Source: Collimonas sp. OK307
Lineage (GTDB): Bacteria > Pseudomonadota > Gammaproteobacteria > Burkholderiales > Burkholderiaceae_D
Assembly: GCF_900113705.1 (NCBI RefSeq)
Contig: NZ_FOQI01000002.1
Span: forward strand, 355,586 to 419,585
Reading direction: 5' to 3'
Length of the DNA: 64,000 nucleotides
The notes beneath the pieces were generated by a model. The model had not been told where the DNA came from. It searched no databases and was given only the letters and a program-made list of their open reading frames with translations. The number at the start of each line of letters is the position of its first letter. The stretch's first letter is position 1. A program made the translations under genes and the position numbers. Positions 36,823-46,551 of the stretch are shown here, piece after piece.

Positions 36823-38103
36823 ATGATTAATGAAGCATTTTTGAACGACCCTTACCCGGCTTACCACGCGTTGCGTGCCCAAGGCGCGTTGCATTGGAGC
36901 CCGGAGTTCTGCGGCGGCGCCTGGCTGCTGACCGGCCACGCCGACGTCGCCAGCGTGTTGCGCGATCCGCGTTTCTCGGTGCGCCGCGCCGGTGGTTGGG
37001 CCAATAGCAGCGGCCCGGGGGCGTTGGCCGAACTGCGCGAATTCAAACGGATTTTTTCGCGTTCGCTATTGTTCGTCGATGCGCCGCAGCACACCCGTTT
37101 GCGGCAGGTGATGAATGCAGGCTTCAAGCCAGCGGCATTGCAGGAATTGGGACCGCAGATCCAGATGATTGTCGATCGTCTGCTGGACCAGGTGTTGACC
37201 AAGGCCGCTGACAGTGGGTCCGGGGAGTTTGCCGAATTCGACTTTATGCGCGATTTCGCCCGTCCCTTGCCAGCGTTGGTAATCGCCGGCATGCTAGGCA
37301 TCGCGGCCGAAGACCGCAGCGAATTTGTCGCCTGGTCCGACGACATCGCCGCCTTCATCGGCAGCCCGACACCAACGCTGGAGATCGCCCGCGCGGCCCA
37401 GGTCAGCCTGATCGCCATGAACGAATATTTCCGCCAGCTGCTGCCGCAGCGTCGCGCAGCGTTGGGCGACGATCTGATGAGTCAGCTGATACGTGCTGAA
37501 GCCACAGGCGGCATAATCACCACCAAGGAATTGCTGGCGCAGTGCTGCACGCTGCTGTTCGCCGGCCATGAAACCACGCGTAACCTGCTCGGCAACGGCA
37601 TGTTGGCGCTGTTGCAGCATCCAGAACAATGGCAGGCACTACAAGGCACGCCGTCGCTGCTGCCGTCCGCCTTAAAAGAATTACTGCGTTTCGACAGCCC
37701 GGTGCAATACACCGGCCGCCGGCTCAAGGTCGATGTCGAGATGCACGGCCAGTTGATGAAAAAAGGCGATCTGGTGATCCCGCTGATCGGCGCCGCCAAT
37801 CGCGATCCCGCCAAGTTCACCGAGCCGGACCGGCTCGACATCGCGCGCAATCAGGGTGCCCATCTGTCCTTCGGTTATGGTCCACATGTCTGCATCGGTG
37901 CAACATTGACCTATCTGGAAGCAGAAATCGCGATGCGCAGCGTAATGCAGCGCTTGCCTCAGCTACAACTGGCCGGCGTTACGCAATCATGGGGCGGCAA
38001 CGCGGTATATCGCAGCCTGAACCGGCTGTCGCTAAAATTTGCGCGGCCGTCGGCGGCAGAACAAGCGACACCGGCAACATCAGCGGAAGCCCAATATGCC
38101 TGA
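36823..38103 (+). CDS. Cytochrome P450 at the head of the biotin genes (BioI-like candidate)
   Basis: A 426-residue soluble bacterial P450. The I-helix oxygen-activation motif is AGHETT, the K-helix ExxR is E286-LL-R289, and the heme-ligand motif FGYGPHVCIG places the axial Cys at C357. No membrane anchor or fused reductase is present, so separate ferredoxin and reductase partners are needed, and none is in the window. The gene overlaps bioF by eight bases. In Bacillus, the P450 BioI cleaves acyl-ACP to pimeloyl-ACP for BioF. A similar role here is inferred from position only; residues specific to BioI could not be checked. Confidence 0.85.
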   Translation: MINEAFLNDPYPAYHALRAQGALHWSPEFCGGAWLLTGHADVASVLRDPRFSVRRAGGWANSSGPGALAELREFKRIFSRSLLFVDAPQHTRLRQVMNAGFKPAALQELGPQIQMIVDRLLDQVLTKAADSGSGEFAEFDFMRDFARPLPALVIAGMLGIAAEDRSEFVAWSDDIAAFIGSPTPTLEIARAAQVSLIAMNEYFRQLLPQRRAALGDDLMSQLIRAEATGGIITTKELLAQCCTLLFAGHETTRNLLGNGMLALLQHPEQWQALQGTPSLLPSALKELLRFDSPVQYTGRRLKVDVEMHGQLMKKGDLVIPLIGAANRDPAKFTEPDRLDIARNQGAHLSFGYGPHVCIGATLTYLEAEIAMRSVMQRLPQLQLAGVTQSWGGNAVYRSLNRLSLKFARPSAAEQATPATSAEAQYA

Positions 38104-39280
38104 GCTGCTGAACCAGATCCGCGAACAGCTGGCTGCGCTGCAAGAGCAGAAGCTGCTACGCAAGCGGCGCATCGTCGACGGTCCGCAGGGACCGTTGCTG
38201 GACGTCGAGGGCCGCCAATATCTGTCCTTTTGCAGCAATGATTATCTCGGCCTGGCGAACCATCCTGCGCTGCGTGCCGCAGCGCAGGCGGGGCTTGATC
38301 AATACGGCGTCGGCGCCAGTGCATCTGCCTTGATCAGCGGGCACACCAGCGTAGTCGAGGAATTGGAACTGGCGCTGGCAGAATTCGTCGGCATGCCGCG
38401 CGCCTTGCATTTTTCGACCGGCTACATGGCGAACATGGGGGCCATCCCGGCACTGGCAGGCCCCGGCGACATCGTATTTTCAGATCGCCTGAATCACGCT
38501 TGCCTGATAGATGGCGCGCGCTTGTCGGGCGCGCAGTTCCGCATCTACCCGCATGCCGATGTGGCAAGGCTGGAACAATTGCTGGCCAAGAGCGACCACC
38601 CGCGCAAGCTGATCGTTACCGATGCCGTGTTCAGCATGGATGGCGATATCGCTCCGTTGCCTGAACTGCTGGCCCTGTGTGAAAAATACGATGCCTGGCT
38701 GCTGGTGGACGATGCCCACGGCTTCGGCGTGCTGGGTCCGCAAGGACGCGGCAGCCTGGCGCATTTCGGATTGAAGTCGCAACGCATCCTGTATATGGGG
38801 ACCTTGGGTAAAGCGGCCGGAGTGGCAGGCGCCTTCGTCGCCGGCGATGCGCTGTTGATTGAATGGCTGCTGCAGCGGGCGCGCACCTATGTGTTTACTA
38901 CAGCCAGTCCGCCGATGCTGGCGAGGGCTTTGTTGGCAGCGGTCAAGCTGATGCAGACCGAAGATTGGCGGCAACAGCACTTGCGCGATTTGATTGCGCG
39001 GTTGCGCAGCGGGTTGGCCAGTTTGCCTTGGCCTGTGCTGCCGTCGGAGACCCCGGTGCAAGCGTTGATCGTGGAAGACAATCAGCTGGCGCTGGATCTG
39101 ATGGCAGGCCTGCGCGAGCAAGGCATCTGGGTACCGGCGATCCGACCGCCGACCGTGCCGAAGGACACTGCGCGCTTGCGCATATCGCTGTCGGCGGCGC
39201 ACAGCATCGAACAAATAGATCAGTTGGTCAGCGCGCTGCACGTGCTGGCTGACAATTATGCCAGGAACAAAATTGCGTAA
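38096..39280 (+). CDS. bioF: 8-amino-7-oxononanoate synthase
   Basis: A 394-residue PLP enzyme of the alpha-oxoamine synthase family. It condenses pimeloyl-ACP (or CoA) with L-alanine, the first step of the biotin ring pathway. FCSNDYLGLANHP near 45, DDAHGFGVLG near 210 and the Schiff-base lysine K239 in GTLGKAAGVAG are conserved. The start is inside the P450 gene and the end overlaps bioA by 23 bases, so translation is coupled. Confidence 0.95.
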   Translation: MPELLNQIREQLAALQEQKLLRKRRIVDGPQGPLLDVEGRQYLSFCSNDYLGLANHPALRAAAQAGLDQYGVGASASALISGHTSVVEELELALAEFVGMPRALHFSTGYMANMGAIPALAGPGDIVFSDRLNHACLIDGARLSGAQFRIYPHADVARLEQLLAKSDHPRKLIVTDAVFSMDGDIAPLPELLALCEKYDAWLLVDDAHGFGVLGPQGRGSLAHFGLKSQRILYMGTLGKAAGVAGAFVAGDALLIEWLLQRARTYVFTTASPPMLARALLAAVKLMQTEDWRQQHLRDLIARLRSGLASLPWPVLPSETPVQALIVEDNQLALDLMAGLREQGIWVPAIRPPTVPKDTARLRISLSAAHSIEQIDQLVSALHVLADNYARNKIA

Positions 39281-40652
39281 AAATAGTACAGATACACGTG
39301 CACCACAGTCGGATCTGGTTCAGCGTAGCCTGAACAGTGTCTGGCATCCGTGCACCCAAATGCAACACCATGAATCGGTGCCGCTGATCGCGGTCAGCCG
39401 CGGCCGTGGCGCGTGGTTGTATGACACCGATGGCAAACGCTATCTGGATGCGATCAGCTCCTGGTGGGTCAACCTGTTCGGCCACGCCAATCCACGTATC
39501 AACGCCGCATTGAAGGATCAGCTCGATCAGCTCGAACACGCCATGCTGGCTGGCTTCACACATGAACCGGTAGTGCAGTTGTCGGAACAACTGGCGGCGC
39601 GCACCGGCAATGTGCTGGGTCATTGTTTCTATGCTTCCGACGGCGCCTCGGCAGTCGAGATCGCCTTGAAGATGAGTTTCCATGCCTGGCGTAACGCCGG
39701 TTACGCCGACAAGCAGGAGTTCGTGTGCCTGAAAGGCAGTTATCACGGCGAAACCATCGGTGCGCTGGCGGTGACCGATGTGCCCCTGTTTCGCGATGCC
39801 TATGGTCCCCTGTTGCGCCAGGCGCATGTGGTGGCGTCACCCGATGCGCGTGGCGCACGCGACGGCGAGAGCGCTGCCGATGTCGCCCACCGGGCGGCTG
39901 CCACACTGGAAAAATTATTGCAGCAACGTTCCAGTCATATCGCCGCCATCATCATCGAACCGTTGGTGCAATGCGCCACCGGCATGGCGATGCACGATCC
40001 GGTTTATCTGCGCGAACTGCGTGCTCTATGCGACCGCTACAAAGTCCATCTGATCTTTGACGAAATTGCCGTCGGCTGTGGCCGTACCGGCACTTTCTTT
40101 GCGTCCGAACAGGCGGCTGCGCCGGGAGAGACGCCAATCTGGCCGGACTTCCTGTGTCTGTCGAAAGGCATCAGCGGCGGTTACCTGCCGTTATCGCTGG
40201 TAATGACGCGCGATGAAATCTATCAGGCGTTCTACGATAACGACCTGGCGCGCGGTTTCCTGCACTCGCATTCCTACACGGGTAATCCGCTGGCCTGCCG
40301 CGCTGCGCTGGCGACACTGGCGATTTTCGAGGAAGACGACGTGATCAACGCCAATCGTCTGCGGGCAGAGCGCATCACTGCGGCGCTGGCGCCATTGGCG
40401 CAGCATTCGAAAGTACAGCATTTCCGTCAACGCGGCATGATCTGGGCATTCGATGCCGTCATCGATAACAAAGCGCACGCCGCGACATTTTCACGCCGGT
40501 TTTTCAGCAGTGCGGTAGAGCATGAATTGCTGCTGCGGCCGATCGGAAAAACAGTCTACCTGATGCCGCCGTATATTCTCGACGACGAAGAGATCACGTT
40601 GCTGGCAACCCGCACCGCCGCGGTTTTCGAAAGCGTGATCGATCATGGCTAA
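39258..40652 (+). CDS. bioA: Adenosylmethionine-8-amino-7-oxononanoate aminotransferase
   Basis: A 464-residue class III PLP aminotransferase that converts KAPA to DAPA using S-adenosylmethionine as amino donor. The SAM/KAPA-site motif SVWHPCTQM near 30 and [13 protein letters not shown] near 75 are diagnostic of BioA. The PLP-binding Asp lies in [14 protein letters not shown], and the lysine is K303 in LSKGISGG. Overlaps of 23 bases with bioF and eight bases with bioD show a tight operon. Confidence 0.95.
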   Translation: MPGTKLRKNSTDTRAPQSDLVQRSLNSVWHPCTQMQHHESVPLIAVSRGRGAWLYDTDGKRYLDAISSWWVNLFGHANPRINAALKDQLDQLEHAMLAGFTHEPVVQLSEQLAARTGNVLGHCFYASDGASAVEIALKMSFHAWRNAGYADKQEFVCLKGSYHGETIGALAVTDVPLFRDAYGPLLRQAHVVASPDARGARDGESAADVAHRAAATLEKLLQQRSSHIAAIIIEPLVQCATGMAMHDPVYLRELRALCDRYKVHLIFDEIAVGCGRTGTFFASEQAAAPGETPIWPDFLCLSKGISGGYLPLSLVMTRDEIYQAFYDNDLARGFLHSHSYTGNPLACRAALATLAIFEEDDVINANRLRAERITAALAPLAQHSKVQHFRQRGMIWAFDAVIDNKAHAATFSRRFFSSAVEHELLLRPIGKTVYLMPPYILDDEEITLLATRTAAVFESVIDHG

Positions 40653-41394
40653 CGCTATCGTAAATACCCAAAAGGCCGCGTGGTTTGTCGCCGGCACCGA
40701 TACGGAAATCGGCAAGACGCTGATCGCCGGCGCTTTGCTGCATGGACTGACTAAAACCGGCGTCCGTAGCGCCGGCATGAAACCGGTCGCCGCCGGCGCC
40801 GAGTTGCGCGACGGCGTCTGGCACAACGACGATGCCGATATCCTCGCGGCAGAGGCCAGCGTGAAGCTGCCGCAGGAATTGACCACACCGTTTCTATTAC
40901 GCCAGCCGACCGCGCCACATATCGCCGCGGCACAAGAAGACCGGACGATTGAGCTAGCGCACATCCTGTCTTGTTATCGACAGATGACGGAGCTGGCCGA
41001 CGCCGTGGTAGTCGAAGGCGTTGGCGGCTTCCGCGTACCGCTCAACGATACCCACGATACCGCCGACCTGGCGCAGCAGCTCGGCTTGCCTGTAGTGCTG
41101 GTGGTCGGTTTGCGACTGGGTTGTATCAGCCACGCACTGTTGACGGTCGAAGCGATTGCCGCGCGCGGCTTGCGGCTGGCTGGCTGGGTCGCCAACACGG
41201 TCGACGCCACCATGCTCAATGGCGACGCGAATATCGCCGCATTGAAGAATCGCATCGACGCACCATTTCTCGGGCACGTGCCGCGCATGAACGCATTGCC
41301 CGCCAAGGCGCTGGTCGAGGCCGCCGCCAGTCATTTGAATTTTTCCTGTTTGCCGGGTTGGCCTGCGCCATCCGGCAATACACCAAACTCTTAA
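40645..41394 (+). CDS. bioD: Dethiobiotin synthetase
   Basis: A 249-residue ATP-dependent carboxylase that closes the ureido ring of DAPA to dethiobiotin. The P-loop GTDTEIGKT (about 18-26) and the substrate segment GMKPVAAG (about 47-54) are clear, as is [12 protein letters not shown] near 120 for phosphate binding. It overlaps bioA and is followed by bioB after 32 bases. Confidence 0.95.
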   Translation: MANAIVNTQKAAWFVAGTDTEIGKTLIAGALLHGLTKTGVRSAGMKPVAAGAELRDGVWHNDDADILAAEASVKLPQELTTPFLLRQPTAPHIAAAQEDRTIELAHILSCYRQMTELADAVVVEGVGGFRVPLNDTHDTADLAQQLGLPVVLVVGLRLGCISHALLTVEAIAARGLRLAGWVANTVDATMLNGDANIAALKNRIDAPFLGHVPRMNALPAKALVEAAASHLNFSCLPGWPAPSGNTPNS

Positions 41395-41426
41395 CCGTAT
41401 TCCCTCAACACAAAGGAAGTCTGATC

Positions 41427-42473
41427 ATGTCATCGCAACCAATTACATTCCAGCCAGCCGCCAAGCCTATGGTGCTGCCAGCCGACGCCAAATGGCCGGT
41501 GCAAACCGTGCTGGATCTGTTCAACCTGCCGTTCAACGAACTGATGTTCAAGGCGCAGCAAACGCATCGCGAAAATTTCGACCCGAATGAAGTCGAACTG
41601 GCGACACTGTTGTCGATCAAGACCGGCGGCTGCCCGGAAGACTGCGGCTACTGCCCGCAAGCAGCGCGTTACGACACAGGCGTCACCGCACAAAAAATCT
41701 TGCCGCTGGATACCGTGCTGGAAGCCGCACGTCAAGCCAAGGCGCATGGCGCAACCCGTTTCTGCATGGGTGCAGCATGGCGAGAACCAAAAGACCGTGA
41801 CCTGGAAAAAGTCGAAGAAATGGTACGCGAAGTCAAGGCACTGGGCCTGGAAACCTGCGCCACGCTTGGTATGCTTGGCGAAGGCCAGGCTGAACGCCTG
41901 AAGGGCGCCGGCCTCGATTACTACAACCACAACCTCGATACCGCACCGGAAATTTACGGTGACATCATCACCACCCGCGATTACCAGAATCGCTTGGATA
42001 CGCTCGACAGCGTGCGCGGCGCCGGCATCAAGGTTTGCTGCGGCGGTATCGTCGGCATGGGCGAATCACGCCTGCAACGTGCCGGCCTGGTGGCGCAACT
42101 GGCGAATCTGGAACCGTATCCGGAATCGGTGCCGGTGAACAATCTGGTGCAAGTCGAAGGTACACCGTTGCACGGCATCGACCCGATCGACCTGTTTGAA
42201 TTCGTGCGTACCGTGGCCGTGGCCCGCATCACCATGCCGAAGGCGCGGGTGCGTTTGTCCGCAGGCCGCCGGCAAATGGGTGAAGCGATCCAGTCCCTGT
42301 GTTTCCTGGCTGGCGCCAACTCGATTTTCTACGGCGACAAGCTACTCACCACCGGCAATCCGGAAGTGGCAGAAGACCGTGCCCTGCTGGAAAAACTCGG
42401 CATGCATTCGCGTTCATCGACATTCGATGCACGTTGTGAAGTTACCGCCGACAGCAATACCCAACCGCAATAA
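41427..42473 (+). CDS. bioB: Biotin synthase
   Basis: A 348-residue radical-SAM enzyme that inserts sulfur into dethiobiotin. The [4Fe-4S] cluster ligands are C69-x3-C73-x2-C76 in [12 protein letters not shown]. Conserved residues around YYNHNLDT and RLSAGRR (the Arg near the [2Fe-2S] cluster) are present. The ATG at 41427 with AAGGAAG upstream is the family start. It is the last bio gene; liuD starts 23 bases later with its own GGGGGAG-like site, so read-through into liuD is likely. Confidence 0.96.
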   Translation: MSSQPITFQPAAKPMVLPADAKWPVQTVLDLFNLPFNELMFKAQQTHRENFDPNEVELATLLSIKTGGCPEDCGYCPQAARYDTGVTAQKILPLDTVLEAARQAKAHGATRFCMGAAWREPKDRDLEKVEEMVREVKALGLETCATLGMLGEGQAERLKGAGLDYYNHNLDTAPEIYGDIITTRDYQNRLDTLDSVRGAGIKVCCGGIVGMGESRLQRAGLVAQLANLEPYPESVPVNNLVQVEGTPLHGIDPIDLFEFVRTVAVARITMPKARVRLSAGRRQMGEAIQSLCFLAGANSIFYGDKLLTTGNPEVAEDRALLEKLGMHSRSSTFDARCEVTADSNTQPQ

Positions 42474-42496
42474 ATAATATTAATGGGGGAGACAGC

Positions 42497-44515
42497 ATGT
42501 TTACCAAGATACTGATTGCCAATCGCGGCGAGATTGCTTGCCGCGTGGCAGCTACCGCACGGCGCATGGGTATCAAGACCGTGGCCGTGTATTCGGATGC
42601 CGATGCCGGCGCCAAGCACGTTGCGGTATGCGATGAAGCGGTGTTGATCGGTCCGGCCGCGGCCAAGGAAAGCTATCTGCGTGCCGACAAGATCATTGAA
42701 GTGGCCTTGGCTACCGGTGCGCAGGCTATCCACCCGGGCTATGGTTTCTTGTCAGAAAACGCGCAGTTTGCCCAAGCTTGCGCCAAGGCCGGTCTGGTAT
42801 TTATTGGCCCGCCTGCTAGCGCAATATCGGCGATGGGATCGAAGTCGGCGGCCAAAGAGTTGATGGAAAAAGCCCAGGTGCCGTTGGTGCCTGGTTATCA
42901 CGGCGAGAACCAGGATGCCGACTTCCTGCAGCAGCAAGCCGACAAGATCACTTATCCAGTGCTGCTGAAAGCCAGTGCCGGCGGTGGCGGCAAGGGCATG
43001 CGCATCGTCGAGCAAAGCGCCGATTTCAAGGCAGCGCTGGCCTCCTGCAAACGCGAAGCGATCAACAGCTTTGGCGATGACAAGGTGCTGGTCGAACGTT
43101 ACCTGACGCGCCCGCGTCACATCGAGATCCAGGTGTTTGCCGATACCCAGGGCGATTGCGTCTATCTGTTCGAGCGCGATTGCTCGGTACAGCGGCGCCA
43201 TCAGAAAGTGCTGGAAGAAGCACCGGCGCCGGGCATGACGCCGGAACGCCGGCGCGCCATGGGCGAAGCCGCGGTAGCCGCAGCCAAGGCAGTCGGTTAT
43301 GTCGGTGCCGGTACGGTGGAATTCATCGCCAACCAGGACGGTTCTTTCTACTTCATGGAAATGAACACCCGCCTGCAGGTAGAACATCCTGTGACTGAAA
43401 TGATTACAGGCCTTGATCTGGTCGAATGGCAGTTGCGGGTAGCTTCAGGCGAACCGCTGCCGCTCAAGCAAGAACAACTCAAACTGAGCGGCCATGCACT
43501 GGAAGCCCGTATTTACGCTGAAAATCCGGACAAAGGATTCCTGCCGTCGATAGGCACGTTACGCCATCTACGCACGCCGGCTGCAACCGAATTCGAGGTC
43601 ACCCAATCCGGGGCCAGCATCGTCCGGATCGATTCCGGCGTGCGTCAAGGCGATGCGATTTCACCTTTCTACGATCCGATGATCGCCAAGCTGATCGTCT
43701 GGGGCCAGGACCGGCAACAAGCACTGGCTGCGATGGCAACGGCGCTGGCGCAATACCAGATCGTCGGCCTTGCCAGCAACGTCAAATTCCTGCAGCGCCT
43801 GATTGCCGGTAAGCCGTTCTCCGAAGCGGATCTGGATACCGGCCTGATTGAACGGCATCACGATACCTTGTTTCCTCCTGCGACTCCGGTGGCGATCGAG
43901 GTATTCGCGTTGGCGGCGGCATCGTTGCTGCTATCGGAGCGTAATGCCACCAACAACGCCGGCAGCGATCCATGGACCAACACTGATGGCTGGCGCCTGA
44001 ACGGCAGCCTGCAACGCCGACTCGCATTTGTCGACGACGGCCAGGCCAGTCCGCTCGACGTTACCTACGAGGCAGGCCGCTGGTTGCTGCATCATGAGCA
44101 ATTCGGCGCCCAGACGTTCAAGCAGATGACCGTATTGGAACAAGACGGCAATGCCATCGAAATCAGCCTCGGCGACAGAACCGTAGCCGGCACCGTAGTG
44201 CGCGAAGGCGAGCAGTTCCACGTGTTTTACGCCGGCAGCCAGTACACGCTGGGCTATGTCGATCCGCTGCTGCACGCCGGCGACACCGAAGCCGAAGGCG
44301 GCCGCCTCACGGCACCAATGCCAGGCAAGATCGTCGCGCTGTTGGTAACCCAAGGCGAACAGGTAAAAAAAGGCGCACCATTACTGATTATGGAAGCCAT
44401 GAAAATGGAGCATACAATCGCCGCCCCCGCCGATGGCCTGGTCGAAGAGTTGTTATACGCAGTAGGCGATCAAGTAAGCGAATCCGCCCAATTGCTAGTC
44501 TTTAAGACGGCTTAA
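42497..44515 (+). CDS. liuD: 3-methylcrotonyl-CoA carboxylase, alpha subunit (biotin carboxylase and BCCP)
   Basis: A 672-residue biotin-containing subunit. Biotin carboxylase comes first (about 1-450, with KASAGGGGKGMRIVE near 155 for ATP binding and MNTRLQVEHPVTE near 290), then a BT-like linker (about 470-590), then a biotinyl domain (about 600-670) with the target lysine K636 in EAMKMEH. It carboxylates its biotin for LiuB. The length and order match MCC alpha. It directly follows bioB, so biotin genes and a biotin enzyme are probably transcribed together. Confidence 0.95.
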   Translation: MFTKILIANRGEIACRVAATARRMGIKTVAVYSDADAGAKHVAVCDEAVLIGPAAAKESYLRADKIIEVALATGAQAIHPGYGFLSENAQFAQACAKAGLVFIGPPASAISAMGSKSAAKELMEKAQVPLVPGYHGENQDADFLQQQADKITYPVLLKASAGGGGKGMRIVEQSADFKAALASCKREAINSFGDDKVLVERYLTRPRHIEIQVFADTQGDCVYLFERDCSVQRRHQKVLEEAPAPGMTPERRRAMGEAAVAAAKAVGYVGAGTVEFIANQDGSFYFMEMNTRLQVEHPVTEMITGLDLVEWQLRVASGEPLPLKQEQLKLSGHALEARIYAENPDKGFLPSIGTLRHLRTPAATEFEVTQSGASIVRIDSGVRQGDAISPFYDPMIAKLIVWGQDRQQALAAMATALAQYQIVGLASNVKFLQRLIAGKPFSEADLDTGLIERHHDTLFPPATPVAIEVFALAAASLLLSERNATNNAGSDPWTNTDGWRLNGSLQRRLAFVDDGQASPLDVTYEAGRWLLHHEQFGAQTFKQMTVLEQDGNAIEISLGDRTVAGTVVREGEQFHVFYAGSQYTLGYVDPLLHAGDTEAEGGRLTAPMPGKIVALLVTQGEQVKKGAPLLIMEAMKMEHTIAAPADGLVEELLYAVGDQVSESAQLLVFKTA

Positions 44516-44530
44516 AGAATCGCAGAACTA

Positions 44531-44592
44531 GTTAAATGGGGTCAGAGTTTTTTTTCGCGTTTTTTGCGAAAATTACTCTGACCCCACTTAAC
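44531..44592. repeat. Palindromic element with GGGGTCAGAGT arms
   Basis: A 62-base near-perfect palindrome: GTTAA-ATGGGGTCAGAGT on the left and ACTCTGACCCCA-CTTAAC on the right, with an inner TTTTTCGC / GCGAAAA stem. It lies between liuD and the ghrA-like gene. A very similar but interrupted copy is at 63597-63651. Arms of this kind are seen around REP-associated (RAYT-type) elements. It may also end liuD transcripts. Confidence 0.8.
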
Positions 44593-44642
44593 GGGCCACG
44601 GAGCACACAAGACAGCAAACAAATCAGCGTAAGGACCAAACA

Positions 44643-45584
44643 GTGAAACTCCTGTGTTACGTACCACCAGGCTCCGACTTCGAAAACTGGATCACCGACT
44701 TCAGCGCAGCCCTGCCGCAAGCTGATATCCGTTTCTGGCAAGAAGGCGACAACGCCCCGGCCGATTACGCGCTGGTATGGCGCCCACCCGCAGCCATGCT
44801 GCAAGGCCGCCACGACCTCAAAGCCATCTTCAATCTCGGCGCCGGGGTAGACGCAATCCTGCAACTAGGCGAGGCATTGCCCGCCGGCGTACCATTAATC
44901 CGAGTTGACGACGGCGGCATGGCAATCCAGATGGCAAATTACGTGACGCATGCCGTGCTAGGTTATTTCGGCCGTCACGACATCTACCGGCAACAAGCCG
45001 CCCGCGGCGAATGGCGTCCATTGCCAGCGTCCGACAAACGCGATTTCAGCATCGGCATTCTCGGCATGGGCGTACTAGGCTCGCGTATCGCCGAAGCACT
45101 CGCGCATTTCGACTTCCCGTTGAATGGCTTGAGTCGCACTCCCAAAAACCAGCCGGGGGTGCGCAGCTTTGTCGGCGACGACGATCTCGACGCTTTCCTG
45201 CGAGCGTCACGGGTGCTGGTGTGCATCCTGCCTTTGACCGACGCCACGCGTGGCATTGTGAATCGACAAAACCTGCAGAAACTGCAAAAGGGCGCAGACG
45301 GCGCTTACCTGATCAATGTGGCCCGTGGCGGTCATGTGGTCGAGGCAGATCTGCTGGCATCTATCCGGGAAGGGCAAATAGCTGCCGCGACACTGGATGT
45401 ATTCGAGCAAGAACCTTTGCCGCCAGCCCACCCGTTCTGGAAAGAGCCGCGTATCGCGATCACGCCGCATATATCGGCTGTGACGGTAGATGAAGACACG
45501 GTCCGGCAGATCCGCGACAAGATACTGGCGCTGGAAAGTGGCCAGAGCGTAAACGGCGTAGTCGACCGTACCAAAGGTTATTGA
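44643..45584 (+). CDS. D-2-hydroxyacid dehydrogenase (GhrA-type glyoxylate/hydroxypyruvate reductase)
   Basis: A 313-residue NAD(P)H-dependent reductase. The nucleotide-binding GILGMGVLGSRIAEAL is near 138; the catalytic Arg lies in LINVARGGHVVEADL near 224-235 and the catalytic His in ITPHISAVT near 278. The short N-terminal domain and overall spelling fit GhrA (glyoxylate or hydroxypyruvate to glycolate or glycerate). It sits between liuD and liuE. A link with AceK and the glyoxylate bypass is possible but inferred. Confidence 0.88.
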   Translation: MKLLCYVPPGSDFENWITDFSAALPQADIRFWQEGDNAPADYALVWRPPAAMLQGRHDLKAIFNLGAGVDAILQLGEALPAGVPLIRVDDGGMAIQMANYVTHAVLGYFGRHDIYRQQAARGEWRPLPASDKRDFSIGILGMGVLGSRIAEALAHFDFPLNGLSRTPKNQPGVRSFVGDDDLDAFLRASRVLVCILPLTDATRGIVNRQNLQKLQKGADGAYLINVARGGHVVEADLLASIREGQIAAATLDVFEQEPLPPAHPFWKEPRIAITPHISAVTVDEDTVRQIRDKILALESGQSVNGVVDRTKGY

Positions 45585-45613
45585 AAACCGAAATTTGAAG
45601 AACAGGTGATGAC

Positions 45614-46522
45614 ATGACATTCCCAAGCAAAGTGAAAATCGTCGAAGTCGGCCCGCGCGATGGCCTCCAAAACGAAAAGGAAACCATCCCGGCCGACGTC
45701 AAGATAGCGCTGGTCGACCAGCTGACCAACGCCGGCTTCGTCAACATCGAAGCAGCTTCCTTCGTATCGCCGAAATGGGTGCCGCAGATGGCAACCTCGA
45801 GTGAAGTGATGGCTGCCATCCAGCGCAAGCCGGGCGTCATCTATTCCGCTCTGGTGCCCAACATGAAAGGCCTGGAAGCCGCACTCGCAGCCGGCGCCGA
45901 CGAGATGGTGATTTTCGGCGCGGCCTCGGAAGCGTTTTCGCAAAAGAATATCAACTGCTCGATCGCCGAATCCATCGAACGGTTCCGTGAAGTGGCGCAA
46001 GTGGCCAAACAAGAGGGCAAGCGTCTGCGCGGCAGCATCAGCTGCGCTTTCGGCTGCCCGTATCAGGGCGAAGTCAGCGTAGATTCTGTCGTCGACGTAC
46101 TGCATCGCTTGCGCGACCTCGGCTGCGACGAAATCGATATTGCCGACACCATCGGCGTCGCCACACCGAACAAAGTACATACGGTGATGCAAAGACTGGT
46201 GCAGGAGTTTCCGATTGAGCGCCTGTCGGGTCATTTCCACGACACTTACGGCCAGGCGCTGGCAAATATTTATGCCAGCCTGGAAGTCGGCATTTCGATT
46301 TATCACTCGTCAGTTGCAGGCCTGGGCGGCTGCCCGTATGCTAAGGGCGCGACCGGCAACGTATCGTCGGAAGACGTGTTGTATCTTATGCAAGGGCTCG
46401 GCATCGAAACCGGTATCAATCTGGATGCCGTCGTCGACGCCGGACAGTTTATCTCGGCGCATCTCGGACGCAAGGCGGTGAGCCGCGCGGGCAACGCTAT
46501 CGCGGCCAAGCGCCTGGGCTGA
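45614..46522 (+). CDS. liuE: Hydroxymethylglutaryl-CoA lyase
   Basis: A 302-residue TIM-barrel lyase that splits HMG-CoA to acetyl-CoA and acetoacetate, the last step of leucine degradation. VEVGPRDGLQNE near the N-terminus binds the divalent metal and substrate, and the loop cysteine is C240 in GLGGCPYAKGATGN, the family signature. HFHDTYGQAL near 213 holds two further metal ligands. It is preceded by the ghrA-like gene (29 bases) and followed by a solute-binding protein. Confidence 0.96.
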   Translation: MTFPSKVKIVEVGPRDGLQNEKETIPADVKIALVDQLTNAGFVNIEAASFVSPKWVPQMATSSEVMAAIQRKPGVIYSALVPNMKGLEAALAAGADEMVIFGAASEAFSQKNINCSIAESIERFREVAQVAKQEGKRLRGSISCAFGCPYQGEVSVDSVVDVLHRLRDLGCDEIDIADTIGVATPNKVHTVMQRLVQEFPIERLSGHFHDTYGQALANIYASLEVGISIYHSSVAGLGGCPYAKGATGNVSSEDVLYLMQGLGIETGINLDAVVDAGQFISAHLGRKAVSRAGNAIAAKRLG

Positions 46523-46551
46523 TTTGCTGAACCACAGGAAATGGAAAAATC

